DNA of 64,000 nt from assembly GCA_029962745.1 (NCBI GenBank), contig CM057169.1:20800143-20864142 (forward strand), read 5' to 3'. Positions 53,201-64,000 of this stretch are shown here, one piece after another. Positions within the stretch are counted from its first letter, which is position 1. The number at the start of each line of letters is the position of its first letter. The notes under the pieces are model-generated. The model saw only the letters and a list, made by a program, of their open reading frames with translations. It was not told the DNA's origin and did no database searches. A program made the translations under genes and the position numbers. The stretch comes from Echinometra lucunter (taxonomy: Eukaryota; Echinodermata; Echinoidea; Camarodonta; Echinometridae).

Positions 53201-56200
53201 GGATATAATACAGAAATTAGTAAAAAAAAAAGATTTGTAATATTGACAAATATTTTGAAGCTTGATTACCATTAAAAGACTCGACCATCCCCCCCCCCAA
53301 AAAAAGACTATTTGAAATAAAATCTGATCAAAAATCCAAAATACTTTATGTATGAAAAAGGAAGGAAAAAGACAGAAAATTATCAATGCAAAATTAAAAA
53401 AAAAAAAAAACAAGGCATACCTTGTCATATGCTATAAGTCTTAATGAAAAAAAAGTAGCTGCATGCCGTTCACCTACAATTTAAGGGACAAGGCCCCAGA
53501 AGCACATTATTCACAGGAACACCATCTCCCAGGCATGAATAACCTGCACTAAAAGTCCTATATGCCACTTCACCCTGACTGGGCGTGCCGTTCACCTACA
53601 GTTTTAAAAAAAGGGGGGGCTGAGCTTACCGTTAATCTAAAGTTTAAGGGACGAAACCTTGCAGACACATTATTCACAGGAACACCATCTCCTAGCCAGG
53701 TCTAACCTACATTAATAGTCCTACATATATCCACTTCATCCTGACTGGGCGTGCCGTTCACCTACAGTTTAAGGGACAAGGCCACGTAGGTACATTATTC
53801 ACAGGAACACCGTCTCCCAGTCAGGCATTATACCAACACTAAAAGCCTTAAACTAAAAAACCCTACATTTCCCTCCCCCTAAAAATAGTCCTTCATCCTG
53901 ACTGGGCGTGCCGTTCACCTACAGTTTAAGGGACAAGGCCACGTAGGTACATTATTCACAGGAACACCATCTCCCAGTCAGGCATCATACCTACACTAAA
54001 AGCCTTACACTAAAAAATTACCCCCCCCCCAAAAAAAAAAAAGTCCTTTAAGCCACTTTATCCTGACTGGGCGTGCCGTTCACCTACAGTTTAAGGGACA
54101 AACCCCAGTAGGCACATTATTCACAGGAACACCATCTTCTAGCCAGGTCTAACCTACATTAAAAGTCCTACATATATCCACTTCATCCTGACTGGGCGTG
54201 CCGTTCACCTACAGTTTAAGGGACAAGGCCCCGTAGGCACATTATTCACAGGAACACCGTCTCCCAGCCAGGCATTATACCTACACTAATAGTCTTACGA
54301 AAAAGAGAAAATATTCACAAAAGATATATGTAAATTAGTAAGAAAAGATTTCCTGTATTAGCAAAATAATATCTTTAAGTTTGATTACAATATAGGAATC
54401 GATCTCCCCCCCCCAGAAAAAAGATTATTTGAAATAAAATCTTACCCCCCTCCCCCCCCCCCCAAAAAAAAAAAAACGTTATGCATGAAAGAAGGGAGGG
54501 AAAAAAAGAAAGAAAAAATAAAGCAAAATTTAAAAATAAAAATAAGGTAAACTCTGTCATATGATATGAGTCCTACTAAAAAAAAAGTAGATGCATGCCG
54601 TTCACCTACAATTTGAGGGACAACGCCCCGGAAGCACATTATTCACAGGAACACCATCTCCCACGCATGAATAACCTGCACTAAAAGTCCTATATGCCAC
54701 TTCACCCTGACTGGGCGTGCCGTTCACCTACAGTTTAAAAAGAAAGGGGGGGGGCCTGAGCTTACCGTCAATCTAAAGTTTAAGGGACGAGACCTTGCAG
54801 ACACATTATTCACAGGAACACCATCTCCCAGTCAGGCATTATACCTACACTAAAAGCCTCAAACTAAAACCCTAAATTTCCCTCCCCGTAAAAATAGTCC
54901 TTCATCCTGATTGGGCGTGCCGTTCACCTACAGTTTAAGGGACAACGCCTCGTAGGTACATTATTCACAGGAACACCGTCTCCCAGCCAGGCATTTTAGC
55001 TACACTAATAGTCTTACGAAAAAGGGAAAATATTCACAAAGGATATAATACAGAAATTAGCAAGAAAAGATTTCTAATATTGCCAAATATTTTGAAGTTT
55101 GATTATCATTAAAAGCACTCGACCCACCCCCTCCCCCCCCCCCCCAAAAAAGACTATTTGAAATAAAATCTGATCAAAAGTCCAAAATGCATTATGTATG
55201 AAAAAGGGAGGAAAAAAGAAAGAAAATTATAATGTAAATTTTTTTTTAAAAGGGCATACCTTGTCATATGCTATAAGCCTAAATGAAAAAAAAAGTAGCT
55301 ACATGCTGTTCACCTACAATTTGAGGGACAAGGCCCCAGAAGCACATTATTCACAGGAATACCATCTGCCAGTCATGACTAACCTGCACTAAAAGTCCTA
55401 TATGCCACTTCACCCTGAATGAGCGTGCCTTTCACCTACAGTTTAAGGGACAAGGCCCCGTAGGTACATTATTCACAGGAACACCGTCTCCCAGTCAGGC
55501 ATTATACATACACTACAAGCCTTAATCTAGAACCGTAAATTTCCCTCCCCCTAAAAATAATCCTTCATCCTGACTGGGCGTGCCGTTCACCTACAGTTTA
55601 TGGGACAAAGCCCCGTAGGCACATTATTCACAGGAACACCGTCTTACAGCCAGGCATTACACCTACACTAAAAGCCTTAAACTAAAACCCTAAATTACCC
55701 TCCCCCTAAAAATAGTCCTATAAGCCAATATATGTAGCCTGACTGGGCGAGCCGTTCACCCACAGTTTAAGGGACAAGACCCCGTAGGCACATTATTCAC
55801 AGGAACACCATCTCCCAGCCAGGCATTATACCTACACTAAAAACCTTAAATTAAAACCCTAAATTACCCCCCCCCCCCCCTGAAAATAGTCCTATGAGCC
55901 ACTATGTGTGCACCTGACTGGGCGTGCCGTTCACCTACAGTTTAAGGGACAAAGCCCCGTAGGCACATTATTCACAGGAACACCATCTCCCAGCCAGGCA
56001 TTATACCTACACTAAAAGCCTTAAACTAAAACCCTAAATTTCCCTCCCCCTAAAAATAATCCTTCATCCTGACTGGGCGTGCCGTTCACCTACAGTTTAA
56101 GGGACAAGGCCCCGGAAGCACATTATTCACAGACATCATCTCCCAGCCATGTCTAACCTACACTAAATTCCTATGCCACTTCACCCTGACTGGGCGTGCC

Positions 56201-56333
56201 GTTCACCTATAGTTTAGGGGACAAGGTCCCGTAGGCACATTATTCACAGGAACACCATCTTCCAGCAATACCTTCACTAATAGCCTTATAGTAAATCCCT
56301 ACCCCCCCCCCCCCCCCGTACTAAAAAAGGATT
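50283..56333. repeat. Satellite-like array, block 1 (~34 units)
   Basis: Units of 120-175 bp share GGGCGTGCCGTTCACCTACA, GTTTAAGGGACAAGGCCCCG, TAGGCACATTATTCACAGGA and ACACCATCTCCCAGCCAGG. Between them lie variable CTAAAACCCTAAATTTCC / CCTCCCCCTAAAAATAG spacers. Every 4-8 units a longer (~380 bp) spacer contains ATATAATACAGAAATTAG, a C run and AAGACTATTTGAAATAAAAT. The first four units (50283-50745) are the most diverged. A CACTA-type element interrupts unit 4. Confidence 0.92.
50748..51014. mobile_element. CACTA-ended fold-back MITE, copy 2
   Basis: 267 bp, the same length as copy 1 at 244-510, with identical ends CACTATGAACATG/CATGTTCATAGTG and ~100-bp arms. Flanked by TTA at 50745-50747 and 51015-51017. 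Removing it with one TTA restores a normal array unit (..CCCCTTAGGTACATTATT..). Confidence 0.88.
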
Positions 56334-58639
56334 AAAACAACAAAATAGAATACAAAAGATAAATATTATTTCAAAATTTGTTTATGAATCATTCCAATAC
56401 TCTAAGAAAAAAAAATACTTACATATCAGCATCTGTAAACTTGCAACAGTTCTTTCTTCACATTAAATAATGCCATATCTCACAAGTCATTTTCAAACCC
56501 TACAAATACAAAATTTGCATGGATCCCTATACTAATCAGTTTTTGATGAACGGTCAATCTACATAATACATGACAAAACACGCACATTAAAAGAAAATAT
56601 ACAGGGTGTATTTAGAATGTATTTAGAATGTATTTAGAAAAGTACATGATATCCCTGAAGTCACAGAATCCAGCGAAAACTGTGTCATGCCCCTACCCCC
56701 CCCCCCCCCCCAAAAAAGGGATAAAGATAGAAAACAAAAACATATCACCCAGGCATTATTAACACTAGAAGCCTCATACATCAGGGGATAAAATTCTCAC
56801 AAAAACTCTTGAAATACCTGTTAATTGTGAAACGATTTACAACACTAAGAAAAAATCAAAATGGTAATACCATAACACAGTATCTCTATAGAATCCTTTA
56901 TTTTTTTTAAACCAGTACGCAGACCCCTTTGAAAATCAGCTCTAGTTCAGGGGGCATTTCACAAAGTGCCAGTAGTTGGAACTGGGTCGATCTACCCCCA
57001 GCTCTCCAAATTCCAGTTGAAAAAGGATGAAGTCTCACTGGGCAGTCAAATCCAGAGAAACCCAAGCTAATAAGCCCTACAATTACAATTCAAAATGCAT
57101 ACGGATCCATTTAGTTGAAAGGGAAATACATTATAGGACAATCTCTCTCAAGAAAAAAAAAAAGACGACGCAAACTGTAAAAAACAGAGGGAAAGTGTGG
57201 TATCTCTGGGGCAGGAAAGGAACAACCATGCTAAGCCAAACAAGATAATAAGAAGGGATAAGGAAAATGGTTATTATTTCTTAATTGGTAAAAGATTAAA
57301 CCAGCAAATGACAGGGCGTGACATTCTATACAACATATTCTATCTATATATAGCTTTTATTTCTTTCCTTTTTCAAATTTAATTTTTCCGAAGTCTTATC
57401 TTTTATTTTTTGTTATCATTTTCTGATTTCTTTATTCTTTATATCTTATTTTCATCTTGTTTTTATTTTACCTTAATTTTGTATCTTTTCTAATTCTAAC
57501 TATTATTTTGGGGTATCTATTGATTTCAATTTTGCCATATCTTATTTAATCTTTTTAGCATTCTTTTTTATTTGTTCCAAATTTTGTAACTTTTTAAGTA
57601 TTGTATCTGACATATTTTCTTTTCAAATTTTGTATCCTTTGATATCAATTTTCTTTTTCATATTTTCCGCCAGTTTAAATCTTGTATCTTTTGATATTTC
57701 AATTACTTTTATTTTTATTTTTATACCTAATGATTTCAAATTTTTCTTATATATATATATATCTCATCTTTTTGTTATTCTTTTTATTTTTAATATGGCA
57801 CCCTTTTCTATTTTCTCATATTTTGGATGATCTTTCAATATTCATAATTTCATTCCATTATTCTTTTATCTTGTTATCGATTCTTTATTCTTATTTTCAT
57901 TTACCTACTTATTTATTCATACATGTATTTATCTCTCCATGCTCTCGGTGCGGCTAGTAATTCCTCTGCATCAATGTAATGGGAAATAATCTCAAAACTG
58001 TTATGATGACATACATATTTAGATTAAGCATGTTAAGGGCACTTCCAAGGTTACTGACTATAAAGATTTAAGCTCACCTTAAGCTCACCTTAAGCTGACT
58101 GCATTAAAATAACCATACTACAGCTTGCATGATCAAGATATTTTGTATGTTTCTTGTTACAGTATTGGACACATAAATGAAGTTCAAAACACAGATATCT
58201 TTGAAATGCCATTCAAAACTGCACATGCATTACTTCATATCTTTGTGGTATATTATTTCCCCAGTTTTCAACAAAACAGACCTTATCTAAAATTGCTGCC
58301 TTAGAAACTGGTGATAACCTTACATTTTCATTTTTCCTCGGTGATTTTCCTTCAAACCTGAAGTTGTCTGCGTTACAGTAGCACACATGGACAATTCCCC
58401 GCCATTTTGCTGTCTTGACCGATTTTTCAAAACAGCATCAATTCATTAGAACATCAAACACAGAAAAGAGAAATATATCGTACCTCCATCGCATGAGCTT
58501 TCCCCATTGGGATTCTAAGAGTTCTAAGATTCTAAGATATCTATAAATCAGAGATGTTCTTTTTGATTAAGATTAAAAAGCAAGATGAACCTGTTCAAGA
58601 ACTAAGACAAACATGATATAATCATATGAACAAGTTTAA
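56334..58639. other. Unique sequence between array blocks
   Basis: AT-rich, T-rich from 57350 to 57950. A half-element end GGGGGCATTTCACAAAGTGCC near 56950 resembles MITE termini seen elsewhere. Short frames here are low complexity. No exon is supported. Confidence 0.45.
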
Positions 58640-59046
58640 CTCATTCGTGACAGGAATTATTTAAAGCCTAATTTGATCAGCTTTTATTCTTCAAATTGGC
58701 AACACCAACATTTTTATTTTATTGCTACGTTTTTCTTATAAAAGTCATGTGTCTGAAATGAATATGAATTGACAGAAATTATGATGAGAAGTCAAAAAGT
58801 TGCCAATTTGCAGGGGAAAACAGTGATTTCAAACCTTCTATCACATTGCCAATTTAAGGATTTTAATGCTTATTTTCCTTTAAAAAATTTTCAGCATCAA
58901 ACAACGAATATTGACGCAACCAAAATGGGCACAGTTTGTGTAGAATTTTTTGCTCTTTCTGCTCATGTATTTGGTATGATTTTTAGGGCTTTGCATCAAA
59001 AGATATTAGGCCAAACCACAAAATGTGGACCTCTGTCACGAATGGG
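58640..59046 (-). mobile_element. piggyBac-type MITE, copy 2 (inverted)
   Basis: 407 bp, ends CTCATTCGTGACAG and CTGTCACGAATGGG, flanked by TTAA at 58636-58639 and 59047-59050. The sequence is the reverse complement of the copy at 30968-31376. The open frame at 58769-59050 lies inside this noncoding element. Confidence 0.88.
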
Positions 59047-59125
59047 TTAACATTGAAATAACTAAAAATCTGTATCCACTAGACCACGCACCTGCACGAT
59101 TTATAATCAACAGTCAGAAACTTAC

Positions 59126-59233
59126 CTTCTTGGTCAAGTTAAACTGGCAGGTCAAAGAATTGGGAATGGCCTCCGGCGTCTGACCCCACTGACCACACCC
59201 AACCTTCTTAGCGTCCATGATAAAGCAGTGGGC
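59126..59233 (-). CDS. Candidate minus-strand exon of an unknown gene
   Basis: The minus strand reads CAAACCAG|GCCCAC...AAGAAG|GTAAGTTT, a full-consensus donor and a usable acceptor, giving 108 nt (36 codons, phase 0 both ends). The peptide contains AHCFIMDAKKVGCGQWGQ and TPEAIPNSLTCQFNLTKK, with three cysteines and an N-glycosylation site. It looks like secreted protein sequence but I do not recognise a family. The frame stays open further upstream (GRKTRRVLQGHSNQ), so the exon start is uncertain. It is preceded on its own strand by the assembly gap and followed by unique DNA and then the array. Confidence 0.45.
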
Positions 59234-59368
59234 CTGGTTTGAGTGGCCTTGCAATACCCGTCTCGTCTTCCTCCCCACTACTCCTATCGCGAGGCGTTTA
59301 TGTCACGAGACCATGAGCAGTGTTCGACCAAGTATGCCCCCTTGGTCCCCCCCCCCCCCCTGCTGCTT

Positions 59369-59868
59369 NNNNNNNNNNNNNNNNNNNNNNNNNNNNNNNN
59401 NNNNNNNNNNNNNNNNNNNNNNNNNNNNNNNNNNNNNNNNNNNNNNNNNNNNNNNNNNNNNNNNNNNNNNNNNNNNNNNNNNNNNNNNNNNNNNNNNNNN
59501 NNNNNNNNNNNNNNNNNNNNNNNNNNNNNNNNNNNNNNNNNNNNNNNNNNNNNNNNNNNNNNNNNNNNNNNNNNNNNNNNNNNNNNNNNNNNNNNNNNNN
59601 NNNNNNNNNNNNNNNNNNNNNNNNNNNNNNNNNNNNNNNNNNNNNNNNNNNNNNNNNNNNNNNNNNNNNNNNNNNNNNNNNNNNNNNNNNNNNNNNNNNN
59701 NNNNNNNNNNNNNNNNNNNNNNNNNNNNNNNNNNNNNNNNNNNNNNNNNNNNNNNNNNNNNNNNNNNNNNNNNNNNNNNNNNNNNNNNNNNNNNNNNNNN
59801 NNNNNNNNNNNNNNNNNNNNNNNNNNNNNNNNNNNNNNNNNNNNNNNNNNNNNNNNNNNNNNNNNNNN
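59369..59868. other. Assembly gap, 500 N
   Basis: A run of exactly 500 N, preceded by a C run and followed in mid-unit by array sequence. The round size suggests a placeholder, so the true distance is unknown. Reading frames across it are meaningless. Confidence 0.98.
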
Positions 59869-62800
59869 TATTCACAGGAACACCATCTTACAGCCAGGCA
59901 TTACACCTACACTAAAAGCCTTAAACTAAAACCCTAAATTACCCTCCCCCTAAAAATAGTCCTATAAGCCAATATATGTAGCCTGACCGGGCGAGCCGTT
60001 CACCCACAGTTTAAGGGACAAGACCCCGTAGGCACATTATTCACAGGAACACCATCTCCCAGCCAGGCATTATACCTACACTAAAAACCTTAAATTAAAA
60101 CCCTAAATTACCCCCCCCCCCCTAAAAATAGTCCTATGAGCCACTATGTGTGCACCTGACTGGGCGTGCCGTTCACCTACAGTTTAAGGGACAAGGCCCC
60201 GTAGGCACATTATTCACAGGAACACCATCTCCCTGCCAGGCATTATACCTACACTAAAAGCCTCAAACTAAAACCCTAAATTTCCCTCCCCGTAAAAATA
60301 GTCCTTCATCCTGATTGGGCGTGCCGTTCACCTACAGTTTAAGGGACAACGCCTCGTAGGTACATTATTCACAGGAACACCGTCTCCCAGCCAGGCATTT
60401 TACCTACACTAAAAGACTCAAACTAAAACCCTAAATTTCCCTCCCCGTAAAAATAGTCCTTCATCCTGATTGGGCGTGCCGTTCACCTACAGTTTAAGGG
60501 ACAAGGCCACGTAGGTACATTATTCACAGGAACACCATCTCCCAGTCAGGCATTATACCTACACTAAAAGCCTCAAACTAAAACCCTAAATTTCCCTCCC
60601 CGTAAAAATAGTCCTTCATCCTGATTGGGCGTGCCGTTCACCTGCAGTTTAAGGGACAACGCCTCGTAGGTACATTATTCACAGGAACACCGTCTCCCAG
60701 CCAGGCATTTTAGCTACACTAATAGTCTTACGAAAAAGGGAAAATACTCACAAAGGATATAATACAGAAATTAGCAAGAAAAGATTTCTAATATTGCCAA
60801 ATATTTTGAAGTTTGATTATCATTAAAAGCACTCGACGCACCCCTCCCCCCCCAAAAAAAAAGACTATTTGAAATAAAATCTGATCAAAAGTCCAAAATA
60901 CATTATGTATGAAAAAGGGAGGAAAAAAGAAAGAAAATTATAATGTAAATTTTTTTTAAAAGGGCATACCTTGTCATATGCTATAAGTCTAAATGAAAAA
61001 AAAAAAGTAGCTACATGCTGTTCACCTACAATTTGAGGGACAAGGCCCCAGAAGCACATTATTCACAGGAATACCATCTGCCAGTCATGACTAACCTGCA
61101 TAAAAGTCCTATATGCCACTTCACCCTGAATGAGCGTGCCTTTCACCTACAGTTTAAGGGACAAGGCCCCGTAGGTACATTATTCACAGGAACACCGTCT
61201 CCCAGTCAGGCATTATACCTACACTACAAGCCTTAATCTAGAACCCTAAATTTCCCTCCCCCTAAAAATAATCCTTCATCCTGACTGGGCGTGCCGTTCA
61301 CCTACAGTTTAAGGGACAAGGCCCCGTAGGTACATTATTCACAGGAACACCGTCTCCCAGCCAGGCATTATAGCTACACTAAAAACCTTAAACTAAAACC
61401 CTAAATTAACCTCCCCCTAAAAATAGTCCTATACAATAAGCCACTATGTGTGCACCTGACTGGGCGTGCCGTTCACCTAAAGTTTAAGGGACAAGGCCAC
61501 GTAGGTACATTATTCACAGGAACACCGTCTCCCAGTCAGGCATTATACCTACACTAAAAGCCTTAAACTAAAACCCTACATTTCCCTCCCCCTAAAAATA
61601 GTCCTTCATCCTGACTGGGAGTGCCGTTCACCTACAGTTTAAGGGACAAGGCCCCGTAGGCACATTGTTCACAGGAACACCATCTCCCAGTCAGGCATTT
61701 ATAGCTACACGAAAAGCCTTAAACTAAAACCCTAAATTACCCCTCCCCCTTTAAATATTCCTATAAGCCACTATGTGTGCACCTGACTGGGCGTGCCGTT
61801 CACCTACAGTTTAAGGGACAAGGCCCCGTAGGTACATTATTCACAGGAACACCATCTCCCAGCCAGGCATTATACCAACACTAAAAGCCTTAAACTAAAA
61901 CCCTGCATTTCCCTCCCCCCTAAAAATAGTCCTTCATCCTGACTGGGCGTGCCGTTCACCTACAGTTTAAGGGACAAGGCCCCATAGGCACATTATTCAC
62001 AGGAACACCATCTCCCAGTCAGGCATTATACCTACACTAAAAGCCTTAAACTAAAACCCTAAATTTCCCTCCCTCTAGAAATAGTCCTTCATCCTGACTG
62101 GGCGTGCCGTTCACCTACACTTTAAGGGACAAGGCCCCGTAGGTACATTATTCACAGGAACACCGTCTCCCAGCCAGGCATTTTAGCTACACTAATATTC
62201 TTACGAAGAAGGGAAAATATTCACAAAGGATATAATACAGAAATTAGTAAGAAAAGATTTCTTATATTGAAAAATATTTTGAAGCTTGATTACCATTAAA
62301 AGTACTCGACCATCCCCCCCCCCCCAAAAAAAAAGACTATTTGAAATAAAATCTGATCAAAAATCCAAAATACATTATGTATGAAAAAGGAAGGAAAAAG
62401 AAAGAAAATTATAATGCAAAATTAAAAAAAAAAAAACAAGGCATACCTTGTCAAATGCTATAAGTCTTAATAAAAAAAAACCGTTCACCTACAATTTAAG
62501 GGACAAGGCCCCAGAAGCACATTATTCACAGGAACACCATCTCCCAGGCATGAATAACCTGCACTAAAAGTCCTATATGCCACTTCACCCTGACTGGGCG
62601 TGCCGTTCACCTACAGTTTAAAAAAAAGGGGGGGGGGCCTGAGGTTACCGTTAATCTAAAGTTTAAGGGACGAGACCTTGCAGACACATTATTCACAGGA
62701 ACACCATCTCCTAGCCAGGTCTAACCTACATTTAAAAGTCCTACATATATCCACTTCATCCTGACTGGGCGTGCCGTTCACCTACAGTTTAAGGGACAAG

Positions 62801-64000
62801 GCCCCGTAGGTACATTATTCACAGGAACACCATCTCCCAGCCAGGCATTATACCAACACTAAAAGCCTTAAACTAAAACCCTACATTTCCCTCCCCCTAA
62901 AAATAGTCCTTCATCCTGACTGGGCGTGCCGTTCACCTACAGTTTAAGGGACAAGGCCACGTAGGTACATTATTCACAGAAACACCGTCTCCCAGTCAGG
63001 CATTATACCTACACTAAAAGCCTTAAACTAAAACCCTAAATTTCCCTCCCCCTAAAAATAATCCTTCATCCTGACTGGGCGTGCCGTTCACCTACAGTTT
63101 AAGGGACAAGGCCCCGTAGGCACATTATTCACAGGAACACCATCTCCAAGCCAGGCATGATACCCACACTAAAAGCCTTACACTAAAGAATTACCCCCCC
63201 CCCCAAAAAAAAAGTCCTTTAAGCCACTTTATCCTGACTGGGCGTGCCGTTCACCTACAGTTTAAGGGACAAACCCCAGTAGGCACATTATTCACAGGAA
63301 CACCATCTTCTAGCCAGGTCTAACCTACATTAAAAGTCCTACATATATCCACTTCATCCTGACTGGGCGTGCCGTTCACCTACAGTTTAAGGGACAAGGC
63401 CCCGTAGGCACATTATTCACAGGAACACCGTCTCCCAGCCAGGCATTATACCTACACTAATAGTCTTACGAAAAAGAGAAAATATTCACAAAAGATGTAT
63501 GTAAATTAGTAAGAAAAGATTTCCTGTATTAGCAAAATAATATCTTTAAGTTTGATTACAATTAAAAGTACTCGATCTCCCCCCCCCCCCCAAAAAAAAA
63601 AAAAATACAATTTGAGGGACAAGGCCCCGGAAGCACATTATTCACAGGAACACCGTCTCCCAGCCATGACTAACCTACAAAGTCCTATAAGCCACTTTAT
63701 CCTGACTGGGCGTGCCGTTCACCTACAGTTTAAGGGACAAAGCCCCGTAGGTACATTATTCACAGGAACACCATCTCCCAGCCAGGCATGATACCTACAC
63801 TAAAAGCCTTGCAATGAAAAATTACCCCCCCCCCCAAAAAAAAAAAAAGTCCTTTAAGCCACTTCACCCTGACTGGGCGTGCCGTCCACCTACAGTTTAA
63901 AAAAAAGGAGGGGGGCCTGAGCTTACCGTTAATCTAAAGTTTAAGGGACGAGACCTTACAGACACATTATTCACAGGAACACCATCTCCTAGCCAGGTCT
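59869..64000. repeat. Satellite-like array, block 2 (~26 units), continues past the window
   Basis: The same units as block 1. From about 60.6 kb it is nearly collinear with 51.6-54.6 kb at an offset of about 9026 bp (later ~9170 after indels). This includes unusual variants such as ACACGAAAAGCC (52681/61707) and the same long spacers. Ends mid-unit at the window edge. Confidence 0.92.

Noticed and set aside
58769..59050. 93-residue frame, also mirrored at 30920-31246
   Set aside because: Both lie inside copies of the same non-autonomous piggyBac-type element; the two copies are in opposite orientations and the frame matches no transposase motif.
59217..59937. Open frames of about 200 residues across the gap
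   Set aside because: They consist almost entirely of unknown residues from the 500-N gap.
50283..64000. CRISPR array
   Set aside because: Units are 120-175 bp, diverge throughout, and have no short identical repeat with unique spacers; the genome is eukaryotic.

Overview
The window reads as nuclear DNA of an echinoderm, most likely a sea urchin. That is inferred from three things: AT-rich sequence with small phase-matched exons in long introns, an Ig-TIR receptor beside a proteinase K-like secreted protease, and very dense short terminal-inverted-repeat elements and SINEs. No database was searched, so the species is open. There is no operon, CRISPR array or rRNA.

Layout. 1-7470 is intergenic and packed with nested small transposons. 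7837-16327 (+) is a complete eight-exon gene for a secreted subtilisin-family (S8, proteinase K-like) protease of 358 residues, with signal peptide, I9 propeptide and intact Asp/His/Ser. 17.4-26.8 kb is intergenic: a LINE reverse-transcriptase fossil, several fold-back elements, and two paralogous copies of a ~1.9 kb segment. The second copy is the 5' flank and promoter of the next gene. 26937-37098 (+) is a complete seven-exon gene for an IL-1 receptor-like protein of 723 residues: signal peptide, two Ig domains, one membrane span, a TIR domain carrying a Ser-rich insert, and a ~210-residue Ser-rich tail. All exon phases of both genes close without a frameshift.

37.8-42.6 kb is intergenic with SINEs and inverted-repeat elements. 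42.7-47.8 kb is a ~5 kb purine-rich GGTAGTAGAGGTAG array containing a clean 70-bp minisatellite. 50.3-56.3 kb and 59.9-64 kb hold about 60 copies of a 120-175 bp unit in higher-order repeats, split by ~3 kb of mostly unique sequence and a 500-N gap. A good minus-strand exon candidate (59126-59233) lies beside the gap. The repeat units carry an exon-like core, but I cannot establish that the array is coding.

The two confident genes are not obviously linked: one is a secreted protease, the other an innate-immune type membrane receptor. The most unusual parts are the receptor architecture, the duplicated promoter segment with tandem insertions sharing a target site, and the exon-like satellite array.
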